Of a DNA stretch of 64,000 bases, positions 35,898 to 45,517 are shown one piece after another. The position numbers and the translations under genes are program-made. Origin of the DNA: Scolanthus callimorphus (Eukaryota; Cnidaria; Anthozoa; Actiniaria; Edwardsiidae); assembly GCA_033964015.1 (NCBI GenBank), contig CM066916.1, positions 28,537,404 through 28,601,403 on the forward strand, in the 5' to 3' direction. The stretch's first letter is position 1. Each line of letters opens with the position of its first letter. The notes beneath the pieces are model-generated. The model was not told the origin of the DNA, did not search any database, and was given only the letters and a program-made list of their open reading frames with translations.

Positions 35898-38800
35898 CTG
35901 GTGGAAATGAGGGGAGACCCTGTATTTTTTTGGGTGGCCCCCCCTTTCATGTCCGTATTTTTTAGGTGGCCCCCCAAAATCCAATGTATTTTTTCTTGTG
36001 CCCCCCCCCTTCTTATAAATGCTTGCCCTGTAAGATAGACTCTTGCCTAAGTGATGCAGTCTCATTCTTCTTAACGTTTTTCTTACTTCTGTCAAAGCTA
36101 AGGAACCGATCCCCCCTCAGAACTATTAAACGTTTTCGTGACACCCACCTCAGGTCCACTATTTGACCTAGTAGGAGACATTTTACATAAAGAGGGGGTC
36201 ACATAATTCTTTCTTTGCGCGCGAAGCGCGCCCAACTTTTGATAACCGCATTTCATCAAGCCTCAGAAAAAGGGTAGATGGTTTTTTTTGTATAGTAAAC
36301 AAAGCCTGTCAGGAGCCCAGGAAATACGCTAACTATATATGTTAGATGAAAGCTCCTAGTGAAGGGCTCTTGAGCCTTTAGGTAATATTTTTCATGCGCT
36401 CCGCAAATGAAGAAATTATTATTATTCACGTGCTTGAAGCGCGGCCCAAATGACTAAACGTTGAACTCACGCTTACCTAAGGTGTGGTCTTTCAAACATA
36501 GAGACTGGCCGGCAGGCCTATCAGTGCATATTATACGTTAAATTCTGCATGCGCGCGAAGCGCGCCGAAATTTTTATTAAGTATTGAGTGAAATTAGAAA
36601 ACATATAAGCGAGTTGAAACATGTAACAAACATATTGCATGCTGTAAAAAATTCAAACTTTTCGTTTCCTCCCTGTTATGTGCTTGTATTTTTTGGGTGA
36701 CCCCCCCCCGTTAGTGGCGTATTTTTTTGGGTGACCCCCCCTTTGAGGCCGTATTTTTTGGGTGACCCCCCCCCCCCCCCTCATTTCCACCAGCCCCCTC
36801 TCCCTGATAAAAAATGAACGGTCCCTTACCTCTATCTAGAAACGTGGAATTTCCACAGGGATATTTGTGTAATTATATAATTGTGTTTTCTACCAACAAC
36901 AAACCTTCATAGAAATCTCTGTATCTGTCAATAAGTTTTCTGTGAAGACTAACAGTATCGGTTGAGACCTCTTGCAGGAATGTTAACTGGAGATTGTGAA
37001 TACTGTAATACACTCCATCAATATCTTGGTAATGCTGGACACACTTCCTGGCTAAGGACTTGTTCACAAGTTCATCCATCAAGTCCTCTACAACTTCAAA
37101 CTGAATCACACAAGTGGGTGAGATAATGGGATTATCAAGCCAGCAAATATTGTATTACATGTACATAGCGGTGGGTCAAAGCATGTTAATCCCCCAAACT
37201 ATAACAGAATCCTGACATTCTAAACAAAAATATTTTACATTCAATGTGAAGGACTCTTGGGTGTTCAGAAGGTTGCAATATCCTTTACCATTGACTTTGT
37301 TTATGAATGAATACGTGAATGAATGAAAGAAGAACAAACGACCATATGGATAGAAAGAAGGATGAATGGAGGGATGGGAAGGCCGGCAGATGGATGTAAT
37401 GGATGGTCAGACAGATGGACGAAAGGATGGATGAAACAAAGAATGGATAAAGGGAGGGATGGAGGACAACATGTGGATAGATAGAAAGAAGGATGGATGG
37501 GAAGGCAGGCAGGCAGATGGATGTAATGGATGGTCAGACTGATGGACGAAATGGATGAAACGAAGAATGGATAAAGGTAGGGATGGAGGACAAATGGATG
37601 ACTTTACAGTAAGGAAATATGGATGGTGGGACAGAACGATGTGGGGAAGCTGGACGGAGGAATGGACAAATAGATTTAAGGAAGGATGGAGGGGCAGGTA
37701 CAGATGGACTGACAGAAGGATGGATGGATGGATGTAAGAAAGGGCAGACAGATGAGCAGACAGATGGAAGGATGGATTGAAGGACACAGATAGATGGAAG
37801 GACAAAGGAACAGATGGAAGGAATTGATGGTTGGATGAATAAAGTTTTGTTTACAACCTCTTCATCCCACAGGAAGCAAAGGACTTGAGCAGGAATCTTG
37901 GACTCATCGTCAAACAATGCAAAGTCATAGTAATACTGCTTCAGTTCATCTGACAGGCTGCTAATGCTCATCTGAATAGCTTCACTTAATGAGGGGTACT
38001 CATACGCAAATCTAGTTTTTAGTTTACTGACTTTTTTCTTTTCAATTTGACTCAGGTAGTATTTCCACCTTGTGGGGTGTTCTCTGAGTAAAGCACCTAT
38101 CATTGCAATGGCAAGTGGCGAGCCATCACAGGCATCTACTATCTTATCAGCCTCCGGCGGCAGATCCCTTGACCTGGTCCATAATGAGAGTATTTGCAAC
38201 GCTTCCTTATCAGTAAAACCTTCACTAACGCGCACTTTAACTCTAGATCCACCCACAGAATCAATAATTGACACATCTCTAGTAGTCACTAAGATCCGAC
38301 AGCGAATATCAAAATGACGCACATCTGATGCATTCCACAAGTCATCAAGAACTAACAAGCTCCTCGGGTGCTGATGAGCAAAAAGCATTCTGAGCCTGTC
38401 TCTGGCCTCCTCTGTATCCTAGGGGGTGGTCTGTTGTGGTCTACATCTAAACGAGCACAGAGGTTCTGCATTTGCATTAAAAGTTTGGATTGGTTGACTT
38501 GACCAATTCTGATCCAAAAGATCCCTCCTGGGAAGCACTCATCTAGAAGTAAGGGCTTCTCAAGGCCTCAGCGGCTAGAACGGTCTTGCCACACCCAGCC
38601 ATACCATGAAGTATGATCCAACCATCGTTGTCTTTGAGTGAACGCAGAGCTGTACGCACTTTATGGACATCACGAGATCTGTTGACAAAGACATCAGGGC
38701 GTTGTGGTACACCTCCCTCTGACAAGATGTTCTCAACTGCAACCAGACAAAAAAAAATAGGGCATTGTTAAATAGGCATTATTAAATAGGCAGTGGCGTA

Positions 38801-41800
38801 GCGCTTACAGGGGCCGGGGGTTCCCCAAACAATCCTTTTAAAAAACAGACAGACAAAGACAGACAGACAGACAGACAGACAGACATTATATCAGACCAGA
38901 CAGGCATGCTGATCAACTGACAAACAGCCAATAATGACAAATATGACAAAATGACAAACGTCGGAAGAGGGGCACAAAGGATGGACAAACAGACAGAATG
39001 ATCAGACATAATTATATGCAGACAAGAAATTGACAGAAGAGCAACAGATACATAGACAGACATGCATGCAGGCTGACAGATCAGCCATAGAGCACAGACA
39101 GAGGCAGAAAGACATACAGACAAACACCTTAGGGGGGGACAGAGAGACAGACAGCTTGTAGGCAAAGAGGTTGACAGACATACAGAGAGGATAGACAGAA
39201 AGACCAGGTAGAACCAGAACCAGCTGTCACTGGAAATTTCTGCAGAAATGTATCAAAAACATTCAGATAGTATAAGAATGGGAAGTGTACAAAATGTCCT
39301 GTGGATATCTGTGGTAAACACACAGAGCTGGAAATTACTGCCAGTCATCAGACATTGGCAAATTGCATTTTAAACCACATAGGGGGATTGAGGACCTCCC
39401 TTAAAAAGACCCCTCCCCTGGAATTTCCACTCGTGAAACAGACCCCCTCCCCTGGAATTTCCAACCTCATAAAGGACCCCCTCCCCTGGAATTTCCAGTT
39501 TTTCTGGCAAAATACCCCTGGAAAATCTATTTTTGGCTAAAATGTCCCTGGAAAGTCAACTTTTTACCCCTTCCCCTTGGAATTTCCAGTCTCCAGACAC
39601 ACCCTCCCGTGGATTCCAATACAACCCCCCTGGAAAATTTTCTGTATGTCCTCAACCCCCAGGTGCGGTTTAAAAATGCAATCAGCCATTGTCTGATCAA
39701 AATCAGCAAATTTGTGAACAATTTTCAGATACCAGGTATATCTGGCCAACTTTCCAGTTTAGAGACAACCAAGAAAAACGTTTTAATAGACATGCAGTAT
39801 GTCTGATGTAGTAAGAACAATTATTTCCAGCTCTGTAAGTACATGACTTGCCTTTTTCCTGTATTCTCTAGCCTCAGACACTTTTCTAGGAAGTACTTCC
39901 TCTCCTTCCAGCAACTCAGCCAAGTGTGGATAAGTGTCATCTAAAGCTTCCTTTAAGTCATGAAATGCTGCATCACTTTTATTCAGTATTAAGTCCAGTA
40001 ATTTTTCTGCTTGCCGTTTTGATGTCTTTTCAGCTTGATCTGCTCAACATCATCCAAATCAAACACAAATTTGCTCTGAAGCTGGTTCAGAATATCGTCC
40101 ACTAGTAGATCCTCAATTATCTCAATCCTGTTCGCTGTTATGAGCCTTCGGTGTAAAAGAGTCATCTTTGCAACTGAAAAACAAAAACAAACACAAATTA
40201 CAAAGCATGTATACACCTTTTCAATTAACGTTGCTCTGCAAAACGTAAAACCATGAACAATGCATCATAATGAAGACGCTATTTCTTGTATTTTCCTCGA
40301 GTTTGGCAAACCAAACTAAACTAAAACCACCCAATGGCACTTTGTTTACTACTTTTTGAGGCACAATTTGGTGTGAACCGCTGCGTTTTAGGCAGGAATT
40401 ACCACTACGACTTATAAAGCATGGTTCATGGTTTTACGTTTTGCAGAGCAACGTTAATTGAAACAGGTGTATATAGTTTATGTGTGATTCCAGAAAAAAA
40501 AAAACATGTACCTTCCCCACAAAAGGGATTTGGAAATTCCAGAAGGATGGGGGGTCATGACCAAATGCCTTTTATTTCTGCTATTTCACTGTATTTTTCA
40601 CTAGAAATTCCAGGGGGGTGAGGGAGCATATCTCAAACCCCTTCTATGGGACCTAGTTTTCCCGTAAAACTAGTCATACCCTGCTATGGGAGGGGTATGG
40701 ATAATTATTGGAATCACAATGTCATTTTGTCAGGTATGCCTGCAAAACAAGTTCAGCTTTATAGGATCTGTCAACATAGGGAAAGCTAATTGCATTTTCT
40801 CTTTGCACCAGGGGGTCAATGACCCTGGAAAATTCCAGGGGGAAGGGGTCTAGCTGAACCCCAGAAATTCCAAGGGGGTGGGGACGAGGACCCCTGAAAA
40901 TCCTGAAGTTCCAGGAGGGAGGGCTGTCTAAGCTATGGAAAAGGGGGATGTTTGGGCAACCTGGAAATTCTAAGGGAGGGAGTGTTCAAATTCAAGGGCA
41001 GGGGGGTGTTCAGGATCCCTGGAAATTTCAGGGAAGGGGGTTGTTGATGACCTTGAAATTTCATGGGAGGGTATTTGAAAGGTAGGGTCCCCTGGGTGTG
41101 GACAAAAATGAGGTTTCCTTGTTGAGTAGTCCTGATTCAAGCTTGTAGTGTAGATGTTCCTGAGAGAATGGTCTATATTAAGCAATAAAACACATACTTC
41201 TGTGCTATATAATGTGATAAACACAGAGGTGTTGGGAGAACAGGAAGCTTGGCTTTCAAGATTTTCAAGTGCTTGATATTCCCAACATTGTGAGTGTTTA
41301 TCACATTAAAAACCAAAAGAAATCTGCATTTTAAAAAATAGTATTATTTCTTAAAACTTTATTCCAACAAAAACACACCATTCTCACTAGAGATAAACAT
41401 TTTTTAAGCTACTCTTACAAGCAAATTAAGACAGTTCTAAATGCTTTTAGTCATAAAACGTTTTTATAAAAGTCAGCTATATTGGAGGTGTCTGCTAACT
41501 TATCAATCATTAAAACATTAATATGACAGCTGGGTCTAAGAAAAAAACAAAATTGTCTGACCAATATAAATGACCAGCAAAGTGAAAAAAACACTGGCTT
41601 CGCTTCTGGAATAAAATCATTGAGTAGGGGTTTGTTTTACAGGTAGTTGTTCCTGGAAATCCAGGTAGCTGTACGTCTCATCTTGAAAACAAGCTTAAGT
41701 ACATTATTTCTTTTCAACTTTGACATGAAATATGACGATAAACACTAAATTTCATGAACGTGTTACGTCAAAATTTGCCCAGACATACTTCTGAAAGCCA

Positions 41801-42364
41801 CTAGAAATTGCATATTCAAGGATTTCCCGTTTTATAGAACAACAACAAAATTTATCCCATTTGCACAAGGAACTGATTACGAGTTTGCCTCTTATTTCTT
41901 TTGAATACAAGTGGTCTGGTTAGGAATTCAATCTTATCTAAATTGCAAAGGCAAATAAACAAATATTTAACCCAGACCGAGATATTACATTTGTAAAGTA
42001 CCAAAGCATTAAAATGGTACTTCACTATTCAGTTTACCACTTACGCTTGCCGGGGAGTCGATTGCATCCAGCGTTTCGCCATAATCTTCCTCGCTCACTC
42101 CACTCTTAATAGCTCCGTCAAATGCGGGTATTTCTCAGCTAGTATTTTATAAAAATGTCCAAACACATCGTAGCCCTTTGTTGGTAGAATATCCAGCAGT
42201 TTCTCGGCTTGCCTTCTTGAGGTTTTCTCCGCTCGAATCAGCTCCTTATCGTCCGAATCCAAAACGAATTTGCTCTGGAGAAATGGAAGAACATCGTCTA
42301 CAAGCAAATCCGAGGCGATCTGGTTGCGATAGCTAATCAGAAGATGTCTGTGTTTCTCTAGCAT
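22198..42364 (-). CDS. APAF1: Apoptotic protease-activating factor 1, complete
   Basis: Cytosolic sensor that assembles the apoptosome after cytochrome c release and recruits procaspase-9 through CARD contacts (family knowledge). Coding exons from 5' to 3': 42045-42364, 39848-40173, 37855-38736, 36905-37100, 34732-34925, 34315-34499, 33130-33232, 32053-32178, 31479-31604, 30787-30912, 30204-30326, 29445-29567, 28580-28705, 27868-27987, 26362-26487, 25591-25712, 25079-25333, 24104-24228, 22589-22705, 22198-22344. From the NB-ARC exon on, borders and phases agree. The C-terminus TVDDTATLYILKQVTA with stop at 22198-22200 aligns with the vertebrate end. Predicted length is about 1320 residues with both CARDs and about 1220 with one; the human protein has about 1250. 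Six one-base frame breaks occur: two CARD exons, two in the NB-ARC exon, and exons 25591 and 24104. No 3' UTR signal was assigned. Confidence 0.95.
22961..23133. repeat. Inverted repeat with ttatcgcgataa ends
   Basis: ttatcgcgataacccgaaaacc faces ggttttcgggtttatcgcgataa, about 170 bp overall. It lies in the APAF1 intron between the last WD40 exons. Confidence 0.8.
23300..24000. mobile_element. TTAA-flanked inverted-repeat element, 0.7 kb
   Basis: Ends aaggtatgagtatac and gtatactcatacctt are each flanked by TTAA. An inner pair, ggcgatct...ggtgtgcggga and tcccgcacacc...agatcgcc, lies around 23560-23725. It is intronic in APAF1. No transposase is present. Confidence 0.75.
24476..24808. repeat. 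Hairpin followed by 53-bp minisatellite
   Basis: cagaatatcgtctga at 24498 faces tcagacgatattctg at 24551. From 24592 a 53-bp unit starting agcacagggagcccatcaac repeats at 24598, 24651, 24704 and 24742 (truncated), ending near 24796. It is in an APAF1 intron. Confidence 0.85.
24835..25000 (+). mobile_element. Family I MITE, copy 1 (APAF1 intron)
   Basis: Shares aggaaatgtagtgc, tacacgtaattcgt and aacaaaggagtggctgac with the copies at about 27545-27750, 29640-29880, 30045-30190, 34040-34265 and 52341-52460. Confidence 0.65.
26767..27048. mobile_element. Family E MITE copy 2 with tandem duplication of its left end
   Basis: The element proper is 26862-27048 (gggccgtagctagc to ctagctacggcc). Its left end and about 30 bp of flank (gtaatttctaagtttacccg) are repeated 65 bp upstream, with a G run at each junction. 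It is in an APAF1 intron. Confidence 0.75.
27238..27535. mobile_element. Inverted-repeat element with inner palindrome
   Basis: Outer ends ttccacccaattcagat and atctgaattgggtgg. Inner ends are cgtatgactgtcaaaagt and acttttcacagtcatacg around a GC-rich ccgcgaccg core. It is in an APAF1 intron. Confidence 0.75.
27545..27750 (+). mobile_element. Family I MITE, copy 2 (APAF1 intron)
   Basis: Runs from gtcagcctagcaacatac through gaaagcatccatttccatcg, gaaatgtagtgcaata and aacaaaggagtggctgac to gggctctttaa. Confidence 0.7.
29098..29135. repeat. C run followed by (AC)n microsatellite
   Basis: About 17 C followed by about 11 AC dinucleotides, in an APAF1 intron. Confidence 0.9.
29640..29880 (+). mobile_element. 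Family I MITE, copy 3 (APAF1 intron)
   Basis: gtcagcctagcaacatac, gaaagcatccatttccatcg, gggaatgtagtgag and tttctacacgtta follow the same order as copy 2. Confidence 0.7.
30045..30190 (-). mobile_element. Family I MITE, copy 4, inverted, 14 bp from an APAF1 exon
   Basis: cgcactacattctcct, ccgatggaaatggatgcttt and gttgctaggttgac read as the reverse of copies 2 and 3. The element ends at about 30190, just left of the exon at 30204. Confidence 0.7.
30505..30766. repeat. 33-bp minisatellite beside an APAF1 exon
   Basis: About eight copies of a roughly 33-bp unit (ttcatggtgtttggatatct, then taatgggacattt). The array ends about 20 bp from the exon at 30787-30912, inside the downstream intron. Confidence 0.9.
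31262..31440. repeat. CAA/CAG/CGA trinucleotide tract
   Basis: About 180 bp of caa and cag triplets grading into a pure acaacg hexamer run (31375-31432). It gives artefactual poly-Leu/Val/Thr frames. It lies in the APAF1 intron 40 bp from the exon at 31479. Confidence 0.95.
32839..32995. repeat. Imperfect inverted repeat
   Basis: cccatccacgggaaaa and gggaagtgttcgga are mirrored by tccgaacacttccc and ttttcccgtggatg. It is in an APAF1 intron. Confidence 0.7.
33345..33570. mobile_element. Family G MITE copy 1
   Basis: Ends cattcgtacccagagctcc and ggagctctgggtatgagaacg. The interior has gggggaggctctggtg, cagccattgacgcatg and agccaatcagaga. It is collinear with 52763-52938 and partly with 18378-18440. 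Confidence 0.75.
34040..34265 (-). mobile_element. Family I MITE, copy 5 (APAF1 intron)
   Basis: Ends gtcagtcactcctttgtta and gtggctgacacaggctcttt. The interior has cagccgatggaaatggatgc. It is inverted relative to copies 2 and 3. Confidence 0.7.
35835..36825. mobile_element. 0.99-kb TIR element with TTA target duplication
   Basis: Left end gggaccgttcattttttatc, right end gataaaaaatgaacggtccc, with TTA on both sides (35832-35834 and 36826-36828). The terminal repeats extend about 50 bp to ctggtggaaatgagggg, interrupted by a 35-bp G run. The interior has cgcgcgaagcgcgcc palindromes (36220, 36550) and gtattttttgggtgac repeats. TTA plus the GGG start suggests PIF/Harbinger mobilisation. It is non-coding and lies in an APAF1 intron. 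Confidence 0.8.
37321..37840. repeat. GGAT/GATG-type microsatellite with a 120-bp duplication
   Basis: About 500 bp of degenerate ggatggatg/gacagatgg words. The block 37350-37470 is repeated at 37480-37600. It ends 15 bp from the NB-ARC exon border (37855). Confidence 0.9.
37855..38736 (-). CDS. APAF1: APAF1 NB-ARC exon
   Basis: Opens with ENILSEGGVPQRPDVFVNRS. Walker A is HGMAGCGKTVLAAEAL, followed by ECFPGGIFWIRIGQ and QNLCARLD. Walker B is RSLLVLDDLW, then ILVTTRD (sensor), GSPLAIAMIGALLREHP and PAQVLCFLWDEEV at the donor. The order and wording match APAF1. Frame breaks of one missing base each are near 38545 and 38420. It directly abuts the 37321-37840 microsatellite. Confidence 0.93.
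38836..39170. repeat. GACA-rich microsatellite
   Basis: A pure (gaca) run at 38850-38885 continues as degenerate gacaga words to 39170. It is in an APAF1 intron. Confidence 0.85.
39361..39682. mobile_element. Family B MITE with ggaatttcc arrays, copy 1
   Basis: Ends aattgcattttaaacc and ggtttaaaaatgcaat. The interior carries four ctggaatttcca units with cccctcccctgg spacers. It is collinear in reverse with 54327-54647. It lies in the APAF1 intron between the CARD 2 and NB-ARC exons. Confidence 0.8.
39848..40173 (-). CDS. APAF1: APAF1 exon coding CARD 2
   Basis: Reads MTLLHRRLITANRIEIIEDL, then DLLVDDILNQLQSKFVFDLD. After a one-base break near 40031 it continues KTSKRQAEKLLDLIL, YPHLAELLEGEEVLPRKVSE. 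It is clearly paralogous to CARD 1 (shared DLLVDD, QSKFV, RQAEKLLD, YPHL.ELL). It joins in phase to the NB-ARC exon through a gtcatg donor (39848); a GC donor four bases in is the alternative. Confidence 0.82.
40520..41080. repeat. Diffuse ggaaattccaggggg array
   Basis: At least six degenerate ggaaattcc/ggaaattt cores with g-rich tails over about 560 bp, between the two CARD exons of APAF1. Confidence 0.6.
42045..42364 (-). CDS. APAF1: APAF1 exon coding CARD 1, with start codon
   Basis: Begins with MLEKHRHLLISYRNQI and continues with DLLVDDVLPFLQSKFV, KTSRRQAEKLLD and YPHLTELL, a full CARD of about 90 residues. The frame stops at 42108, but a one-base correction restores SGVSEEDYGETLDAI up to a consensus donor (gtaagt). 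The first exon thus fits an initiator CARD. The phase into the next exon is ambiguous: it needs either a second missing base or an acceptor immediately before the next ATG. Confidence 0.8.
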
Positions 42365-43663
42365 TTTCTCAGGTTAGTTTATGAGTTAGTTTCATGGCGA
42401 TGGGATACAGATTTAGGGATCTAAATTCAGAAGACTCGTCATTTTCCTGCGCTCTTAAGAGGAAATGTTCTCCCGCCTTGTCACGTAAACCCGCCGTCAA
42501 CTTCCGCTGGGCAAAATCGCGCACGCGCTGAAACGATCAACCGCACCCCTTATTTAACAAAGAAGGCTCAATTTTTTCTTCTATTCTTCATAAATGTCAT
42601 TTATGATTTACTTTTGCTATTTCTTTTGTACTTAAAAATAACAGTGACGCTGCTCCAACATCGTCCCCAGGGTAATTTTCAAGATGGCGGTTGGTCGAGC
42701 ACAAGACCCTGGGGGAGGCTGAGTTACATGACCACTGTTTGAAGACATAGGAACGAAGTTGTTCTTTGTTTCGAAACCGTCATGTGACTCATTTGAAAGT
42801 ACAAGTGTCAACCGCCCGAGTCAACCGCCATTTTGAAAAGCGACCAAGAAGACCCTAACCACAGGCGGGACAAGCAAAACCATGGGCAACAGGATAAATT
42901 GGGTGTGCACTGTCAGGACATCTTGAAGGCACACCTGATTCTTGAAACTGTGAATGGCTGGGAGACATGCTGAGACTGTTGAATCCCTCGGGGGGGGGGG
43001 GGGGACCTTTTTGAGAGGAGGAGCATCCCCATATAGTTGACATGAGGGAGTAACCCCCTGCGCCATAAGTTAGTAAGGACAAACAAGTCCGGTTTCATTC
43101 ACCACAATATTAGAGTTTCCCATGAAAGACTCACCTCGCTGCATGTGTGTGTTGTTTTGGTAGGGGGAGTATTGGTACCCGGTATCAGATGTAAAAAAAA
43201 GTTGGTGAGATGAAGTAACGTAAATAAAAAAAAAAAAAGATAAAGTAAATCAAAAAGTATCAAATATGAAAGGGAAATATAAATAAAAATGATGTAGATG
43301 TGATGTAAATCTATAGGGATAAGAATGCTGGCCAAAAATATAAAAGTTGTAGACCCTTCATCGAGCACACAATTACTCTAAAAACTGGATTTCTTAAATT
43401 AAGGAAATTGTTTCTTAAATTAAGGTCTCTAGATAAGAAATTATCGGTTTCTTGATTTAAGAACAACAATTTCTTAAAATAAGAAAGCACATATTTTCTC
43501 AAAACAAGAAGATCAATGACATGTCATTGTTTTACTGTGTAAACAAAAAGTGTACAAAATATTTTAGTATATAAAACAAATATAAATAAGTTTCTGGAGT
43601 GGGGAACTCGCATCTTTTCCCCCTTCTCTTAAAAAAAAGACTGCAAAATCTATTTCACATAAT
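42365..43663. other. Spacer between APAF1 and ARL14EP-like gene
   Basis: Should hold the APAF1 promoter. It contains an imperfect inverted repeat around 42670-42845 (aagatggcggttg and caaccgccatttt), a G run at 42989-43002, and AT-rich DNA from 43190 to 43650. No coding evidence. Confidence 0.5.
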
Positions 43664-44222
43664 TTAAACTAGTTCTGTGCTAAGTAGGATTTTAGAACTC
43701 CTAAATGGGTTTTCAACTTCAACTTCAGCGTAAGTCCATCTTCGACTACATCTGCACTCAATGCCGCATTTCTCTGAGCCACAAGAGGAACAGGGAAAGT
43801 GGCAACCGGGACAGTTAAGGTCCTGACAGTCACATAAATCCTTGCCATCGGACAAACGTACTCCAGTTTTGTCATGGCATTGTTTTCTAGCTGGTTTCTT
43901 TCGACGTTTAGTTCCTCCGGCTCCGTTCTTTTCTATCGTCTTCTCGACAAACTGGTTAACTTTTCGCTGCTCTCGTCGACTCCGATCTGGATTAAAACCA
44001 GAAAGCTGGGGTCCTGGGTTTCTAAATTGAAGAGTTTTAGTATTTTCTCGGTTTTATCACCATCAGAACTTATCGAAGAAGTTCTAGAAGTCGTTGCACT
44101 GCCAGCCAAAGGGTTCGACGGGGAAGTCGAATCGCCGCCAATCGGAGGCCCATTGTTAACCTTTCCAGAGATCTTTTTACAGATTCGTCTTCCATCTCAA
44201 TTTGTGAAGAATTTTGCTCCAT
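43664..44222 (-). CDS. ARL14EP-like: ARL14 effector protein-like, single exon, two frame breaks
   Basis: Start at MEQNSSQIEMEDESVK (44220-44222). Then come a Ser/Thr/Pro-rich stretch, NPGPQLSGFNPDRSRREQRK, a basic segment (TKRRKKPARKQCH) and the cysteine-rich domain: DLCDCQDLNCPGCHFPC, CGSEKCGIECRCSRRW, stop at 43664-43666. The NPGPQ...FNP motif and CxC/CPGC/CxC cysteine pattern are those of ARL14EP, which links ARL14 to an actin motor in vertebrates and whose domain also occurs in chromatin-associated proteins. Two A runs (44173-44177 and near 44043) each look one base short; with these restored the protein is about 186 residues. An upstream in-frame ATG at 44327 is possible but reads like leader sequence. 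Confidence 0.85.
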
Positions 44223-45140
44223 CTTGCTACATTTTAAAGCTACAAAATCAATGATTTTTGTTGAAAAGAAGACAAAACGCTTTCTTTTCTTTCCCTCCAA
44301 AACAAGTAAGTTGAATGAGTTTCCCATAATGCCCTACGGGCTATTCTATTTCGCGGGATACCTGTGTAGAAACAGAAAATGTTTACTAGCCTACTCTCCA
44401 TTACTCTCCAGTGGGGTTTTGATCTTTTTGGTGCGCGGTAAAAAATAGTACCTTCGACCGAAACGTCGAAGGTACGTTCTTTATTGCTATCAAATGTCCA
44501 GTTTTAACAAATGCGCCACACACGCTCTATAAAATTTCACATATGCAAATCATAATTTTCATGCACCGCACACAACTCTCCATACTATAGCCCCTGTGCA
44601 TTTTTAGAGTAACTGGTATAAAGATAAAACAGGCCAAAAGGAAAATTGTTAAACCAGGCATATCTGCCAAATCTACTCGAGCGTTTATAAGGAGCAATCG
44701 AGCGCATCCGTGCGCGGCTCTTGTGAAACGCATTCACCGCGCGGAATAATATTTTTCTATGAAATCTTTACATAAAATCGGAGAATCGGGACATGGAAAT
44801 TTGTTGTTAAAACCGGAAGCCAAATTGTGTATTCAACAATAGAACAATGGACGATTATATTTGATCAAATTTGCATTTGACTGTCAACACAATACCAATC
44901 CGGCAGTTTCCGGTTAGACCCAGTTGTTGCCCCGGTTGCGCTGTAGGGCTTGTTAAAAATTTATTTGCAACGTTCATTTCGAGCAAAGCGTTGCAAAATA
45001 TGCGCATCTGCGAAGAAAATTTCCTGACGATTCATAGAATTCAGGACAAGAAACTTAAGGGAATACGAAAGTTTTCTGCGGAAGAAAACAGCAAGCCGTT
45101 AGAAAAACAAACTGCGAGGTTCGCCAATCGACACGTCGCG
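44223..45140. promoter_or_regulatory. Shared divergent promoter region
   Basis: A spacer of about 0.9 kb between two oppositely transcribed genes. It contains a short perfect hairpin, gtaccttcgac and gtcgaaggtac (44450-44475). A CG-rich patch near 44690-44745 is the only other feature noted. No TATA box was identified. Confidence 0.4.
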
Positions 45141-45517
45141 ATGAAAGAGGTATCCTAAAAGTTTCGAGTTTGGCGATTTAAATTTTAAAACCTCGGGTTT
45201 CCTGGGTTATATTATTTATTTGCCTCTAGGATGAGCCGTTTAGGTTAATGAATCTTCTTTTGGGTTTTATTTTTAAGCAGCCTGAAGTTGGAGCGAATAC
45301 TGAAGAGAAAGAAGAAAAAGCCATTTCAGCGCCAGAGAACCAGCCCGGACTGCTATGGCGAATATCTGGTGGTGTTTATAATAAAGCTGCGAGTGTTGCT
45401 GGCGGAGTCGGATGGGTTGCTGGCTCTGCAGTTTCTACGACTTATTCTGTAGCTTCTTCAGTTGGGGGATACTGCATAACACCGTTTAGGAAAGCGCCCA
45501 AAGACAAGGCAGACTGA
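45141..45517 (+). CDS. TMEM263-like: TMEM263-like small membrane protein, two coding exons
   Basis: Exon 1 codes only ATG AAA GAG (45141-45149) and ends at a gtatcc donor. Exon 2 begins after ttttaagcag at 45281 and runs to the stop at 45515-45517. The protein of about 80 residues has an acidic N-terminus, then the family signature QPGLLWRISGGVYNKAA, a Gly/Val/Ala membrane stretch (VAGGVGWVAGSAVS) and a basic end (RKAPKDKAD). It is shorter than the vertebrate protein (about 116) and has fewer of the Gly/Val/Ala hydrophobic repeats. The alternative is an unspliced ORF from 45248, less likely because the acceptor is good. Confidence 0.72.

Noticed and set aside
35654..36166. ORFs with poly-Gly or poly-Pro
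   Set aside because: They come from the G run inside the TTA-flanked element.
37407..38388. 284-residue ORF running from NB-ARC into a Ser/Pro/Ile-rich tail
   Set aside because: The tail is read-through into the GGAT microsatellite past a good splice donor at 37855.
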